Positions 54,210 through 62,851 of a DNA stretch of 64,000 nucleotides are shown here, piece by piece. Under the pieces are notes generated by a model that was not told the origin of the DNA, made no database searches, and saw nothing but the letters and a program-made list of their open reading frames with translations. The stretch's first letter is position 1. Every line of letters starts with the position of its first letter. The DNA comes from Spirosoma sp. SC4-14. Its GTDB lineage: Bacteria; Bacteroidota; Bacteroidia; Cytophagales; Spirosomataceae. Position numbers and translations under genes: made by a program. Location: assembly GCF_037201965.1 (NCBI RefSeq), contig NZ_CP147518.1:1549001-1613000 (forward strand). Reading direction: 5' to 3'.

Positions 54210-54983
54210 TTAATCTCCTTTTTTTAATACGGCAACTGCTTTGCCCTGTTGCCATAACGTAAGCCTGCCCGTACTGATTTGATAGGCGAGGGGTTGGGTG
54301 AGTACGTTGAGAAATTTGGCTTCAATTGCATTGCCATTGCCAATACAGGCCATTTTGGTGGTTACGAGTGGCCCGAAACGAATCAGATGAGTATCGGCCC
54401 GGACACTACCACTTAGTCGATTACAGCCGGTTGTGCCGGTTACGCGGTTTTCGGTGAGGGAAAGTTCCAGGCGTGGCACTTCGCGTTCCTGACTGGTGCT
54501 GATGGCTTGTCCGTCCAGCTCGGTCAGAATCCAGATGTCCTGCAACAGAGCCACCTGCTGTAGTGAAACCCCACAACCCTGGTAGGTTTTGCCCCGAAAA
54601 ACCGCTTCCACGCGGTAATCGAAGCGCTGGCCCGACAATTTATCGGTACAGCTATCGGGCGTAAAGGCAATTGTAAATTGATTATCCTGGGCTTGTATCG
54701 TATAATGGAAAGAGCCGTTGGGATTGGTTTGTTGTTTGGGTACGGGGGCAATCAGGCTGTCGCCGTCGAGGGCGTTGAAGCGGAGGGTATTTTTAGACGA
54801 ATTGATCGTTAGTGACCAGGCAGGCTCATGGCCCGTCGCTATCAGCATATCGCCTGCTTTCAGATAGTTGGAATAGTCAGCTATTTCGGGCTGGTTCGTG
54901 GGCGTTAGCATGGCTGCAAACTGGGTCGAGGGGCGTCTGCAGGCTGTAACCATCAGCAGTATACCGAACAGAATCGTACGCAT
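54210..54983 (-). CDS. META-domain lipoprotein with COG3650-like N-terminal domain
   Basis: The 257-residue protein has a lipoprotein signal (MRTILFGILLMVTACRRP, Cys about 15). Residues about 45-140 resemble the COG3650 domain (GHEPAWSLTI, SCTDKLSGQRFDYRVEAVFR, YQGCGVSL). The C-terminal part is a META/HslJ domain (WILTELDGQAI, LTENRVTGTTGCNRLSGSVR, TKMACIGNGNAIEAKFLNVL). These domains are found in stress-related envelope proteins; the molecular role is unknown. It lies upstream of and on the same strand as the ThuA fusion gene but 160 bases away. Confidence 0.82.
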   Translation of the reverse strand: MRTILFGILLMVTACRRPSTQFAAMLTPTNQPEIADYSNYLKAGDMLIATGHEPAWSLTINSSKNTLRFNALDGDSLIAPVPKQQTNPNGSFHYTIQAQDNQFTIAFTPDSCTDKLSGQRFDYRVEAVFRGKTYQGCGVSLQQVALLQDIWILTELDGQAISTSQEREVPRLELSLTENRVTGTTGCNRLSGSVRADTHLIRFGPLVTTKMACIGNGNAIEAKFLNVLTQPLAYQISTGRLTLWQQGKAVAVLKKGD

Positions 54984-55146
54984 GGCATTCGGTTGTAAAT
55001 ACAGTTCATTACTAAGATGTATAGTTGCCGCAAAAGTTTAAGCTGGGTTCTCAAAACATTTGTTAACGATTCTACCATACTAACCGACTCCGAAACAGTC
55101 TGTTTATATCCATCGTTACACATTCTTATACGTATTGCGACACGTT

Positions 55147-56058
55147 ATGAAAAAAGGATGGATAATTGCTCTGGGTGTGCTCATTGTGGCCGCGATTGGG
55201 GCTTATGTAGGGTATAGTCGGCTTAGGCATGAGGCCGCTGCCGAAACAGGACCTTACGACAATACACTGAAACCCCGGCTGGAATTAACCCGGTTTGATT
55301 TCACGAACATCAGCGACGACACAATCACCATGACTATGTATATGCTCGTCGATAACCCGCTACCAGTTGGTTTTAAAGCGCATCGGCTCGACTATACGTT
55401 TTATATCGCCAACACCCCCGTAGTGATTGATTCCTACCAAAAACCGATCGAAGTAAAGCCGGGCGATAGCACACTGATTGTCATGCCTGCTAAATTATTC
55501 AGCAAGAAGATGACAGAAGTGCTGAAAACGCTGGAACGAAAAAATATCGATAGTACGACTTATAAAGTACGAACTACATTTGCACTGGACCTGCCTGTTT
55601 TGGGCGAAAAAACATTTGCAACTACCGCCGAGAAACGTTTGCCAACGTATTATATTCCGAAGGTCAAGGTTGAGAATATCCGTTTTGGAAAACTGGGTTT
55701 AAAGGAGGCCGATGTGGCAGCAAAAGTTAGTGTCATAAACAAAAACAAGTTTCCATACAACATCACGGATACGCACTATACGGTCTCAATCGACGGAAAA
55801 AAAATTGCGGAGGGCGATCAGCCAGAGCCAATCCTGATTAAAGCGCAGGCCACGACACCCGTAGTTTTTCCGGTATCAGGGAAGCCCGGTAAAACATTAA
55901 GTGTGTTGCCCAAAATGCTGTTCGATAAGAAAGATACGCCTTATGTAATTGACTTCAGGTGCAAGGTTCTGGATAAGAATAATAACCCCACCTTTAAGAA
56001 TAGCAAGTTTATTGCAACCATTAAAGGAACACTGGACGACTTTAAAAAGAAAAAATAA
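55147..56058 (+). CDS. LEA type 2 / WHy-domain protein, membrane-anchored
   Basis: The 303-residue product begins with a membrane anchor (WIIALGVLIVAAIGAYVGYS) and carries two LEA_2/WHy-like beta-sandwich domains, at about 45-145 (LELTRFDFTNISDDTITMTM, LVDNPLPVGFKAHRLDYTFY) and about 175-285 (VKVENIRFGKLGLKEADVAA, VINKNKFPYNITDTHYTVSI). Such domains are linked to desiccation tolerance in plants and occur in bacterial proteins of unknown role. I use the ATG at 55147, because it precedes the anchor directly. The C-terminus is Lys-rich. The next gene starts 46 bases downstream, so they may be co-transcribed. Confidence 0.8.
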   Translation: MKKGWIIALGVLIVAAIGAYVGYSRLRHEAAAETGPYDNTLKPRLELTRFDFTNISDDTITMTMYMLVDNPLPVGFKAHRLDYTFYIANTPVVIDSYQKPIEVKPGDSTLIVMPAKLFSKKMTEVLKTLERKNIDSTTYKVRTTFALDLPVLGEKTFATTAEKRLPTYYIPKVKVENIRFGKLGLKEADVAAKVSVINKNKFPYNITDTHYTVSIDGKKIAEGDQPEPILIKAQATTPVVFPVSGKPGKTLSVLPKMLFDKKDTPYVIDFRCKVLDKNNNPTFKNSKFIATIKGTLDDFKKKK

Positions 56059-56104
56059 CAGACTTCATCGACGTTCGACGGGGCCTTACGTTTTAGGTAT
56101 TGAT

Positions 56105-57577
56105 ATGAAATCGCATTACGATCTGATTGCAATTGGGGGTGGTTCGGCAGGGTTAGGGGTGGCAATTGCCATGAAGCGGCTAGGGTTTACGGTGTTGATG
56201 ATTGACCGATATGACCGCCGGATTGGTGGCGATTGTCTGAACGATGGCTGTGTGCCAAGTAAAGCACTAATTCATGTTAGCCGGATGGTTCAGCAAGCCA
56301 GACGAGCACAGTCGTTTGGCTGGACAATGGAAGGCAAGACCGACCTGGCGGCCGTGATGCAGTATGTAGACGAACGACGGGAAATTATTCGGGTGCACGA
56401 AAATGCAGCCTATCTGCGCGAGGTAGAAAAGCTGGACGTCGAACTCGGTATAGCCCGGTTTGTTGGTCGGCGGGAACTCGAAATCCGAACCGGCGATGGG
56501 CCCGGACGCACTACGTCGGCTAAAAATATTGTGCTTTGTACTGGTTCCAGACCAAAGCTGTTGAACGTGCCGGGAGTGGAGCAGGTGAAGACCTATACCA
56601 ATGAAACTATTTTCTCGCTCGAAAAACTGCCCGACCGATTGCTGGTAGTTGGTGCGGGGCCAATTGGTATTGAAATCGGGCAGGCTTTTCAACGGTTTGG
56701 TAGCCAGGTAACCATAGTGGGTACCGAAGACCGGATTTTACATAAAGAACTTTCTGAGGTTTCGGATCTATTGCAGAAACGATTAACTGCCGAAGGTATG
56801 GAGTTCAGGCTGAATCGAAACGTGAAGGCATTTCATGGTACAAATACCGTTGAGCTTGAGCGGAAAAATGGTTTAACCGAACGGCTCGAATTTGATGCTG
56901 TGCTGGTGGCCATTGGCCGAACATTTAGTTTCGATGATCTGAATCTGTCGGTGGCTGGTATTGAGCTTGACAATAAAGGCCGATTGAAACTCAACGATTA
57001 TCTGCAAACCACTAACGAACACGTATTTGCGGCTGGCGACGCAGCCGCCGGGTTGCCCGCCGGACAGCGACTTTTTTCTCATGCGGCTGAGCTTCATGTG
57101 TCGACGCTGGTGACGAACTTCATTACGCCGGGGCAAGTACTCGATAAAAAAGTAAACTACGATCATTTTTCGTGGGTGACCTTTACCGATCCGGAAGTAG
57201 CTACGTTTGGTTTGCTGGAGGCTGAATTAAAGACGCGCAATATTCGTTACGAACGGCTCGATTACGACTTTGCTCACGACGATCGGGCCGTAATTGAAGA
57301 CTACGAATATGCCCGTATGATTCTGTTTACCGAACCTGCTGGTATAAACCCATTCGGAACAAAAATTCTGGGCGGAACGGTCATTGCTCCCAATGCCGGA
57401 GAGCTGGTTCAGGAATTGATTCTGGCGGTTCAGCAGAAACTGACGGCGGGTGATTTCTTCAACAAGATTTATCCCTATCCAACCGCCAGTCGCGTTAACA
57501 AATCAATTTGGGTCGATCATATTTCCGATAACCTGCCCGGAATAGTCCGCAAAGCAGTGAAGTGGCTGTATGTCTGA
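56105..57577 (+). CDS. Pyridine nucleotide-disulfide oxidoreductase (mercuric reductase-like)
   Basis: The 490-residue flavoprotein has an N-terminal FAD motif (YDLIAIGGGSAGLGVAIAMK), the redox-active disulfide GGDCLNDGCVPSKAL (Cys-x4-Cys, about residues 43-48), an NAD(P)H-binding motif LLVVGAGPIGIEIGQAFQRF, a second FAD segment HVFAAGDAAAGLPAGQ, and a C-terminal dimerisation domain. The usual His-x4-Glu pair of dihydrolipoamide dehydrogenase is replaced by IYPYPTASRVNK, so this is not lipoamide dehydrogenase. No mercury genes are nearby, so I do not use merA. Its stop codon lies in the first bases of the large palindrome at 57571. Confidence 0.88.
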   Translation: MKSHYDLIAIGGGSAGLGVAIAMKRLGFTVLMIDRYDRRIGGDCLNDGCVPSKALIHVSRMVQQARRAQSFGWTMEGKTDLAAVMQYVDERREIIRVHENAAYLREVEKLDVELGIARFVGRRELEIRTGDGPGRTTSAKNIVLCTGSRPKLLNVPGVEQVKTYTNETIFSLEKLPDRLLVVGAGPIGIEIGQAFQRFGSQVTIVGTEDRILHKELSEVSDLLQKRLTAEGMEFRLNRNVKAFHGTNTVELERKNGLTERLEFDAVLVAIGRTFSFDDLNLSVAGIELDNKGRLKLNDYLQTTNEHVFAAGDAAAGLPAGQRLFSHAAELHVSTLVTNFITPGQVLDKKVNYDHFSWVTFTDPEVATFGLLEAELKTRNIRYERLDYDFAHDDRAVIEDYEYARMILFTEPAGINPFGTKILGGTVIAPNAGELVQELILAVQQKLTAGDFFNKIYPYPTASRVNKSIWVDHISDNLPGIVRKAVKWLYV

Positions 57578-57693
57578 ACCGGGATTTATATGATTTTGCT
57601 GACTGACTTTGATTTGAGAAGATAAAAGTGCTTCAAAGAAGCGAAATAAAACCAAAGTCAGTCAGCAAAATCATATAAATCCCGGTTCAGACA
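57571..57693. repeat. Large palindromic element with 41-bp perfect arms, copy 1
   Basis: The 41 bases at 57571-57611 (starting TGTCTGAACCGGGATTTATA) are the exact complement of 57653-57693. The 41-base centre contains a smaller hairpin GCTTC-AAA-GAAGC. Copy 2 at 59371-59487 is identical over about 95 central bases. The left end provides the stop codon of the oxidoreductase, and the right arm encodes the last ten residues and stop of the convergent membrane protein. Confidence 0.9.
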
Positions 57694-58383
57694 TAGTACT
57701 ACCAGATGGCATAGCAACACCACCGGAACTACAAAACCGGGGAGCCAGATGAATGGGAATTTCAGGATGCCAACATTGGGTTGCTCAAACGCCAGTTGCT
57801 GAAAGGGCGACGGAGCCGATAGAATGGCATGAATAATAATGTTGATAAGTAACAATAAGGCCGCTATGTTCCAGACGAATAGCCATCGTTTGGATAAGAT
57901 TGGCCGGTTAAAGGAAAAATAAGCGAGGATTGGGGCGGTTAGGCCAGCCAGAATGTCAAAATTGCGGCCTTCAAACGTCATCAGTTCGGGAATCTGATGA
58001 TTCACATACAACCCATACAGAACCAGCTCGACCACAATACGAATCGTGTGCAGGTAAGTGATAGTCGATAAGGGTAAACCAGCCAGAAAACGACGCCCTG
58101 ACCTGGAGACAAACAATCCAGCAATGAGCAAGAGGGGAGGCCCAACGGCCAGAAATAGGCGAGGTGGTTTTGTGTTCAGGGTCGTAAAAAAGCCCTGTGA
58201 GGCTAAGGTGCCAAGCACGAATAGCCAGGCAATCAGTCCAATAAGAATAATGCCTGAAATTCGTGGTGCTGCCTGGCGAACAGCCATCATAAAGCCCAGT
58301 AATGTTAAGGCCGTAGTTAGCGCGAAACCGATTGCCAGCCCAGTTGGTGGGTTGGCGGTGAGGTATTGTAAGTTGGGTTGCAT
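57658..58383 (-). CDS. Multi-pass membrane protein of unknown function
   Basis: The 241-residue product has about six hydrophobic helices (for example ALTTALTLLGFMMAVRQ, GIILIGLIAWLFVLGTLA, FVWNIAALLLLINIIIHAIL and IWLPGFVVPVVLLCHLVVL). I do not recognise a family. The start at 58383 is preferred; the frame extends to 58455 with a non-hydrophobic extension. The last ten residues (LNRDLYDFAD) and stop lie within the palindrome arm. It is 122 bases downstream of the LytTR gene on the same strand and is likely its partner. Confidence 0.65.
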   Translation of the reverse strand: MQPNLQYLTANPPTGLAIGFALTTALTLLGFMMAVRQAAPRISGIILIGLIAWLFVLGTLASQGFFTTLNTKPPRLFLAVGPPLLLIAGLFVSRSGRRFLAGLPLSTITYLHTIRIVVELVLYGLYVNHQIPELMTFEGRNFDILAGLTAPILAYFSFNRPILSKRWLFVWNIAALLLLINIIIHAILSAPSPFQQLAFEQPNVGILKFPFIWLPGFVVPVVLLCHLVVLCLNRDLYDFAD

Positions 58384-58505
58384 GGAGTCTCGATGGCCGA
58401 GCATTGAGTTATACTCAGTGCTGCAAAGGAAACCATACGTAAAGGCTGATAACAAGGAGCCAAATGCTCTAATTAATGAATGGTAGATGGTTTTGGCATG
58501 AATGG

Positions 58506-59363
58506 TCAGTTAACGACAACCTGCCGAAACCATTTCTTAAATTCGGCACTTCGATACCGACTGACCATGACTTGTTCGGATGGCTGATTTTTGTGGAGTG
58601 CTGGCGCTAACTCGACAAGAAGTTTCTGATTGACATCGTCCTGAACAGAACGAATGGCATTAAGGTGAGCGATAAACTGTCGGTTCAATTGAAAGAACAC
58701 CGATGGTGGTAGTTGCGACTCCAGTTTCGCAAACGACGTGTAGGTAGTGGGTTGCTGTTGTCCATCGATTTTAACAAGCAGTACCAACCCTCCAGTAGAA
58801 TAAAAATAGGCAATTTCGTCGGGAGGGAGTCGTAGCTGGCGATTACCTGCTTCAATGAATATTGTTTCCGACTGCTGAATCGGGTACTGTTTTGTTATCA
58901 GTTCGGTTGCCGTTTGCTGCTTTTCGAAGTAGATCGTTTGTAACAGATAAAGGCCTACATAGCCACCATTAACTACGGTTGCAATGGTAGTGCAGACAAA
59001 AATGCCGGACGTGAAAAGAGGAAATGTAGGCCAGTTGCCTGAATAAACCCGGATTGAGATGGGAAATACCACCGCAAACGTCAGCAAGGTAGCGATACCG
59101 CCCAGCAGAATCTGGAGCCTGATGCGTTTGCCCGGATGTTTATAAAAAGGGAATCGCTGATCGAGATGGCGAAATACCGCCAGATTAACTTCCCAGCACG
59201 AAAGCATTACCGTAGCAACGGTTAGGAAAAAGGGCCACGGAAACTGGTAGCCACCTTCGTAGGGATAGTGTTTGTAGAAGACTACGTGGGAGGCAATAAA
59301 AGCAGCCACCGGAACCAGTATGAGCCGGGCATAACGATGTTGCCGGGTGGTGAGTGGTGCCAT
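58506..59363 (-). CDS. Membrane-anchored LytTR transcriptional regulator
   Basis: The 285-residue product has four N-terminal transmembrane helices (about residues 10-145; LILVPVAAFIASHVVFY, WPFFLTVATVMLSCW, GIATLLTFAVVFPISI, SGIFVCTTIATVVNGGY) and a C-terminal LytTR DNA-binding domain (about 185-280; PPDEIAYFYSTGGLVLLVKI, FFQLNRQFIAHLNAIRSVQD, VMVSRYRSAEFKKWF). This is a one-component membrane regulator with no receiver domain. It starts just after the second copy of the large palindrome and is followed by an unknown membrane protein. The two genes are bracketed by the palindromes. Target genes unknown. Confidence 0.88.
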   Translation of the reverse strand: MAPLTTRQHRYARLILVPVAAFIASHVVFYKHYPYEGGYQFPWPFFLTVATVMLSCWEVNLAVFRHLDQRFPFYKHPGKRIRLQILLGGIATLLTFAVVFPISIRVYSGNWPTFPLFTSGIFVCTTIATVVNGGYVGLYLLQTIYFEKQQTATELITKQYPIQQSETIFIEAGNRQLRLPPDEIAYFYSTGGLVLLVKIDGQQQPTTYTSFAKLESQLPPSVFFQLNRQFIAHLNAIRSVQDDVNQKLLVELAPALHKNQPSEQVMVSRYRSAEFKKWFRQVVVN

Positions 59364-59370
59364 AGATAAC

Positions 59371-59487
59371 TGTCTGAACCAGGATTTATTTGATTTTGCT
59401 GACTGACTTTGATTTGAGAAGATAAAAGTGCTTCAAAGAAGCGAAATAAAACCAAAGTCAGTCAGCAAAATCATATAAATCCCGGTT
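59371..59487. repeat. Large palindromic element, copy 2
   Basis: Same element as at 57571, with two substitutions in the left arm (AGGATTTATTTG for GGGATTTATATG) and a shorter right end. It lies between the MFS transporter gene and the LytTR gene on the minus strand. The MFS stop codon TAA overlaps the end of its right arm. Confidence 0.9.
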
Positions 59488-60736
59488 ACAACTGTGGTTG
59501 TTCGGCAACTAACTTCTCGTCGATATGGCCGGGTTTACGGTTGCGCATCCAGAACCAAAGAAATGTAAAGGCAACAATCAGGATGATGGGGAAGGTGGTC
59601 ATCTTAGCCAGGGTTGCCTGGCCGGCAGCCAGTTCAAGTGCATCGCCTGTAAGGCCGGAAGCAGCTTTCTCAACTCGTTCCGAATCGAGCCAGCCACCAA
59701 TAATAGGCTGGAAAATGGATGTTGAGAACATACCGACTCCACCGATAATCGACATGCCTAATGCGCCACTTGCCGGAATCCGCTCGGCCACAAAACCAAC
59801 CATCGTAGGCCAGAAGTAACAAACGCCAATAGCAAAGAAAATAGCCGCAACATAAGCCATTGCACCAGTTTGGGTACTGAATAGGTAAATACCCAGTGTT
59901 GCAAAACAGGCACCGCCCAGCAATACACCCGTTTGGTCGAGCCGATGGATGATAGGTCCACCAAAATACCGGCCCACAGCCATCAGACCCGTCACTAAGG
60001 CTAAAATCAGCAGTGGCTCGGCTCCGCTCTTGCTCAGGATAAGAGCTGTCCATTGTTGTGGTCCAAATTCTGAAATGGCAGTTAACGCCATGCAGCAGAA
60101 CATAAATATGTAGAGCGGACTAAACATTGCCCGCAGGTTGCTGCTTAACGAAGTGGCTTCGGCTGTTTTCGAGGCTGGAAAAGTCTGACCAAAGAATAGG
60201 AAAACATAGGTCAACGCTGGCAGCATGATAAACCAGATTTGTGCCTGCCATCCCATGCCCATTTTGGTCATAGCCAGCGAAATCAGACTTCCCACCACAA
60301 TGCCGCCAGGAAACCACATATGGAAGCGGTTCAGCATTTTGTTCATCTGACTGCCTGTATACATGTCGGCAATCATAGGGTTACAGGCTGCTTCCGTACA
60401 GCCGTTACCAATACCGATAAACAATGTTGAAATCAGCAGAGTCGTGTAGCCTTGTGCATAAATGGTAAGCAAAATACCAAGCACATGGCATACAAAGGCA
60501 ATCTGCATAATGAGTTTTGGGCCAACCGAATTGTAGACTAATCCACCGATAATCATGGAAATAGGAAATCCAACGAACCACATGGAGTTGATGAACCCTA
60601 GCTGTTCGGCCGAAAGCCCAAATTCGGCGCCTAATTGTGGCAAAATGCCGGCCCGGATACTAAACGAAAAGGCTGTTGTAATCAGGGCAAAAACACTGGC
60701 CAGAAACAGCCGCGAAGGGTTAACGGTTTGATTCAT
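59486..60736 (-). CDS. MFS transporter, sugar type
   Basis: The 416-residue protein has twelve predicted transmembrane helices, with a large cytoplasmic loop near residue 190-210 (ASKTAEATSLSSNLRAMFSP). The N-half contains GFINSMWFVGFPISMIIGGL and GIGNGCTEAACNPMIADMYT, and the C-half FFAIGVCYFWPTMVGFVAER. Similar proteins next to Gfo/Idh oxidoreductases carry sugars or sugar-derived acids. Here two divergent Gfo/Idh genes begin 390 bases away, so a carbohydrate substrate is likely but not determined. The long divergent region upstream may hold its promoter. Confidence 0.88.
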   Translation of the reverse strand: MNQTVNPSRLFLASVFALITTAFSFSIRAGILPQLGAEFGLSAEQLGFINSMWFVGFPISMIIGGLVYNSVGPKLIMQIAFVCHVLGILLTIYAQGYTTLLISTLFIGIGNGCTEAACNPMIADMYTGSQMNKMLNRFHMWFPGGIVVGSLISLAMTKMGMGWQAQIWFIMLPALTYVFLFFGQTFPASKTAEATSLSSNLRAMFSPLYIFMFCCMALTAISEFGPQQWTALILSKSGAEPLLILALVTGLMAVGRYFGGPIIHRLDQTGVLLGGACFATLGIYLFSTQTGAMAYVAAIFFAIGVCYFWPTMVGFVAERIPASGALGMSIIGGVGMFSTSIFQPIIGGWLDSERVEKAASGLTGDALELAAGQATLAKMTTFPIILIVAFTFLWFWMRNRKPGHIDEKLVAEQPQL

Positions 60737-61126
60737 TTTCTGCTAGAGGGGATTTAGTGGTTAGTAAATTGTTCGAACGTTTAAAGGGTTTTGGACGCAG
60801 GTTGGCGGATGAAGCAGCAAATACCGACCGTATGGCTTTTCTTCCGGATTGACCTGTAGCTTTCTAAAGGCGTCAGAAGAAATAAACTCCCCGTTTCTAG
60901 CCCGTATTTATGTAAAATTTCCGAAAAATAATAGAAAACCGCTAATTTCCGGCCGCAAAAGTTAGAGTAGGTTAGCCGCTTTTCCGTCTTGTCATAAGGG
61001 AAGACAGGCAAACCATTTTGCATCCCTTTGTCAGCGAGCTAGTTGTCGTGAGCCAGTGCTGGCAAACATATCAAAAAACGCTCATCATCAATAGTCAATT
61101 ATAGTAAACAATCAACTCTAACTCCA
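60737..61126. other. Divergent intergenic region (MFS / Gfo-Idh)
   Basis: No gene or strong repeat was seen. It probably contains the promoters of the MFS gene (minus) and the first Gfo/Idh gene (plus), but no box matches TAnnTTTG with proper spacing. An 80-codon minus-strand frame (60781-61023) has no recognisable features and is not accepted. Confidence 0.5.
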
Positions 61127-62278
61127 ATGCATAGAAAATTGCGAATGGGTATGGTTGGCGGAGGGCTCGATGCCTTCATTGGTGCCGTTCACCGCCGGGC
61201 GGCTGGTTTTGATAACGAGATCGAACTGGTCTGTGGCGTGTTTAGCTCCTCGCCCGACAAGTCGAAAGCGACCGGCCACGCGCTCTACCTGCCCGAAAAC
61301 CGCGTTTATTCGTCGTTTGAAGAAATGATTGAGAAGGAGAAAGCCTTACCCGAAGGCGACCGTATGGATTTTGTTTCCATTGTGACTCCGAATCATATGC
61401 ATTTCCCTCCGGCTAAAATGGCGCTCGAAAATGGATTTCATGTCATGTGCGACAAGCCGATGACCCTGAATCTGGAAGAAGCGAAAGAATTGGCAAAAAT
61501 TGTGGAGAAATCGGGGCTGGTATTTGGGCTGACCCACAACTATACCGGCTATCCGATGGTGAAAGAAGCCCGCGATATGATTCGTAACGGCAAACTGGGT
61601 AAAATCCGTAAAGTGGTGGTCGAATATCCGCAGGGCTGGCTCTCCAAGAAAGAAGAAGATACCGACTACAAGCAGGCTATCTGGCGTACTGATCCTGCCA
61701 AATCGGGAGCGGCCGGTTGTATGGGCGATATTGGCACGCATGCCGAAAATCTGGCTGAATATGTTACGGGCCTGAAAATAGAGGAACTCTGCGCCGATCT
61801 GACTGCCTTTGTGCCCGGCCGGTTGCTCGATGATGATGGCAATGTGCTGTTGCGGTTCGAAGGCGGAGCCAAAGGTGTTTTGCACGCTAGTCAGATTGCC
61901 AACGGAGAAGAAAATTCCCTGAAAATCTATGTCTATGGCGAACTGGGTGGTCTGGAGTGGCACCAGATGGAACCGAATACGCTGAAATACAAAACGCAGG
62001 AAGGTCAGCGTATCATCCGGCCTAACGTGGGCGAGTTATCGGCTTCGGCCAAGGCGCACTGGCGGATGCCAGCCGGTCACCCCGAAGGATTCTTCGAAGC
62101 GTTTGCGAACCTGTACCGCAACTTTGCCTACGCCGTGAAAGCGCATATGGAAGGCAAACCCGCCGATCCAATCTACGATTTTCCGAGCGTGGCCGATGGC
62201 GTTCGCGGGCTGGCTTTTATCGACACCGTCATTGCCTCGAACCAGTCGGACGAGAAGTGGACGAAGTTTATAAGTTAA
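61127..62278 (+). CDS. Gfo/Idh/MocA family oxidoreductase, first copy
   Basis: The 383-residue NAD(P)-dependent oxidoreductase has the N-terminal Rossmann motif [20 protein letters not shown], the segment [20 protein letters not shown], the catalytic Lys region [13 protein letters not shown], and a C-terminal alpha/beta domain with [20 protein letters not shown] including the conserved Asp and His. Members oxidise sugars, inositols or their acids. It is divergent from an MFS transporter and upstream of a four-helix gene and a second Gfo/Idh gene. The substrate cannot be read from the sequence. Confidence 0.93.
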   Translation: MHRKLRMGMVGGGLDAFIGAVHRRAAGFDNEIELVCGVFSSSPDKSKATGHALYLPENRVYSSFEEMIEKEKALPEGDRMDFVSIVTPNHMHFPPAKMALENGFHVMCDKPMTLNLEEAKELAKIVEKSGLVFGLTHNYTGYPMVKEARDMIRNGKLGKIRKVVVEYPQGWLSKKEEDTDYKQAIWRTDPAKSGAAGCMGDIGTHAENLAEYVTGLKIEELCADLTAFVPGRLLDDDGNVLLRFEGGAKGVLHASQIANGEENSLKIYVYGELGGLEWHQMEPNTLKYKTQEGQRIIRPNVGELSASAKAHWRMPAGHPEGFFEAFANLYRNFAYAVKAHMEGKPADPIYDFPSVADGVRGLAFIDTVIASNQSDEKWTKFIS

Positions 62279-62414
62279 GTGATTGAATTGTTGAATTGTT
62301 GAATGATTGAATTGCGGTCCGCCGTTGGGAGAGTATATCAACGAAGAGATGTACTACTCAACAATTCAATCATTCAATCATTCAACAATTCAACAATTCA
62401 ACAATTCAATCATT
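62277..62414. repeat. ATTGAATGATTG-family inverted repeat, copy C
   Basis: Tandem units of GATTGAATTGTTGAAT on the left face tandem units of CAACAATTCAATCATT on the right around a 45-base centre. The repeat starts at the stop codon of the first Gfo/Idh gene and ends before the four-helix gene. Short direct-repeat units give it satellite-like character. Confidence 0.75.
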
Positions 62415-62430
62415 TTTAAACCCTACCGTA

Positions 62431-62802
62431 ATGAATGATAAAATTGAGTTTGTACAGCAGATGCAACAGCGAACAAAAGATTTTTCGCTTCGTACGATAC
62501 GATTGTTTCGAGCTTTACCTAAAACAGATGAGGCTAAAATAATTGGAAAGCAATTGTTGCGTTCTGCTACATCTGTTGGAGCGAACTACCGGGCGGTTTG
62601 CCGTGCCAGAAGTCAGGCAGAGTATTTTGCCAAGCTAAGTATTGTAGTGGAAGAAGCCGATGAATCACTATTCTGGATGGAATTACTTACAGAGGCAGAA
62701 ATTGTACGACTTGAAAAGCTGAACAATCTCATGAATGAAGCATCTGAGCTATTAGCTATATTTTCATCTGCCCGTAAAAACTCAAGAAACAGCCAACGTT
62801 AG
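62431..62802 (+). CDS. Four-helix-bundle protein (S23/23S rRNA-intervening-sequence family)
   Basis: The 123-residue product matches the TIGR02436/S23 four-helix-bundle family: FSLRTIRLFRALPKTDEAKI, the conserved GKQLLRSATSVGANYRAVCR, AEYFAKLSIVVEEADESLFW, and a last helix with LNEASELL-like sequence. Members were first seen in intervening sequences of 23S rRNA genes but often stand alone in Bacteroidota; their function is unknown. The gene is bordered on both sides by the ATTGAATGATTG repeats and separates two Gfo/Idh genes, which suggests that it was inserted between them. Confidence 0.9.
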   Translation: MNDKIEFVQQMQQRTKDFSLRTIRLFRALPKTDEAKIIGKQLLRSATSVGANYRAVCRARSQAEYFAKLSIVVEEADESLFWMELLTEAEIVRLEKLNNLMNEASELLAIFSSARKNSRNSQR

Positions 62803-62806
62803 CCCT

Positions 62807-62842
62807 AATTCAATCATTCAGTCATTCAACAATTCAATCATT
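62807..62842. repeat. ATTGAATGATTG-family repeat, copy D
   Basis: AATTCAATCATTCAGTCATT followed by CAACAATTCAATCATT repeats the right-arm orientation of copy C directly after the four-helix gene. No left arm is present, so here it is a half element. Confidence 0.65.
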
Positions 62843-62851
62843 ACCCTTTTC

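Noticed and set aside
56105..57577. Dihydrolipoamide dehydrogenase or true mercuric reductase
   Set aside because: The C-terminal His-Glu pair of lipoamide dehydrogenase is missing, and there are no mer genes or C-terminal Cys pair for mercury.
60781..61023. 80-codon minus-strand frame upstream of the MFS gene
   Set aside because: No recognisable domain and atypical composition; more likely a promoter region.
62277..62414. Possible CRISPR array
   Set aside because: Units are only about 10-16 bases, arranged head to head with no unique spacers, and no cas genes are nearby.
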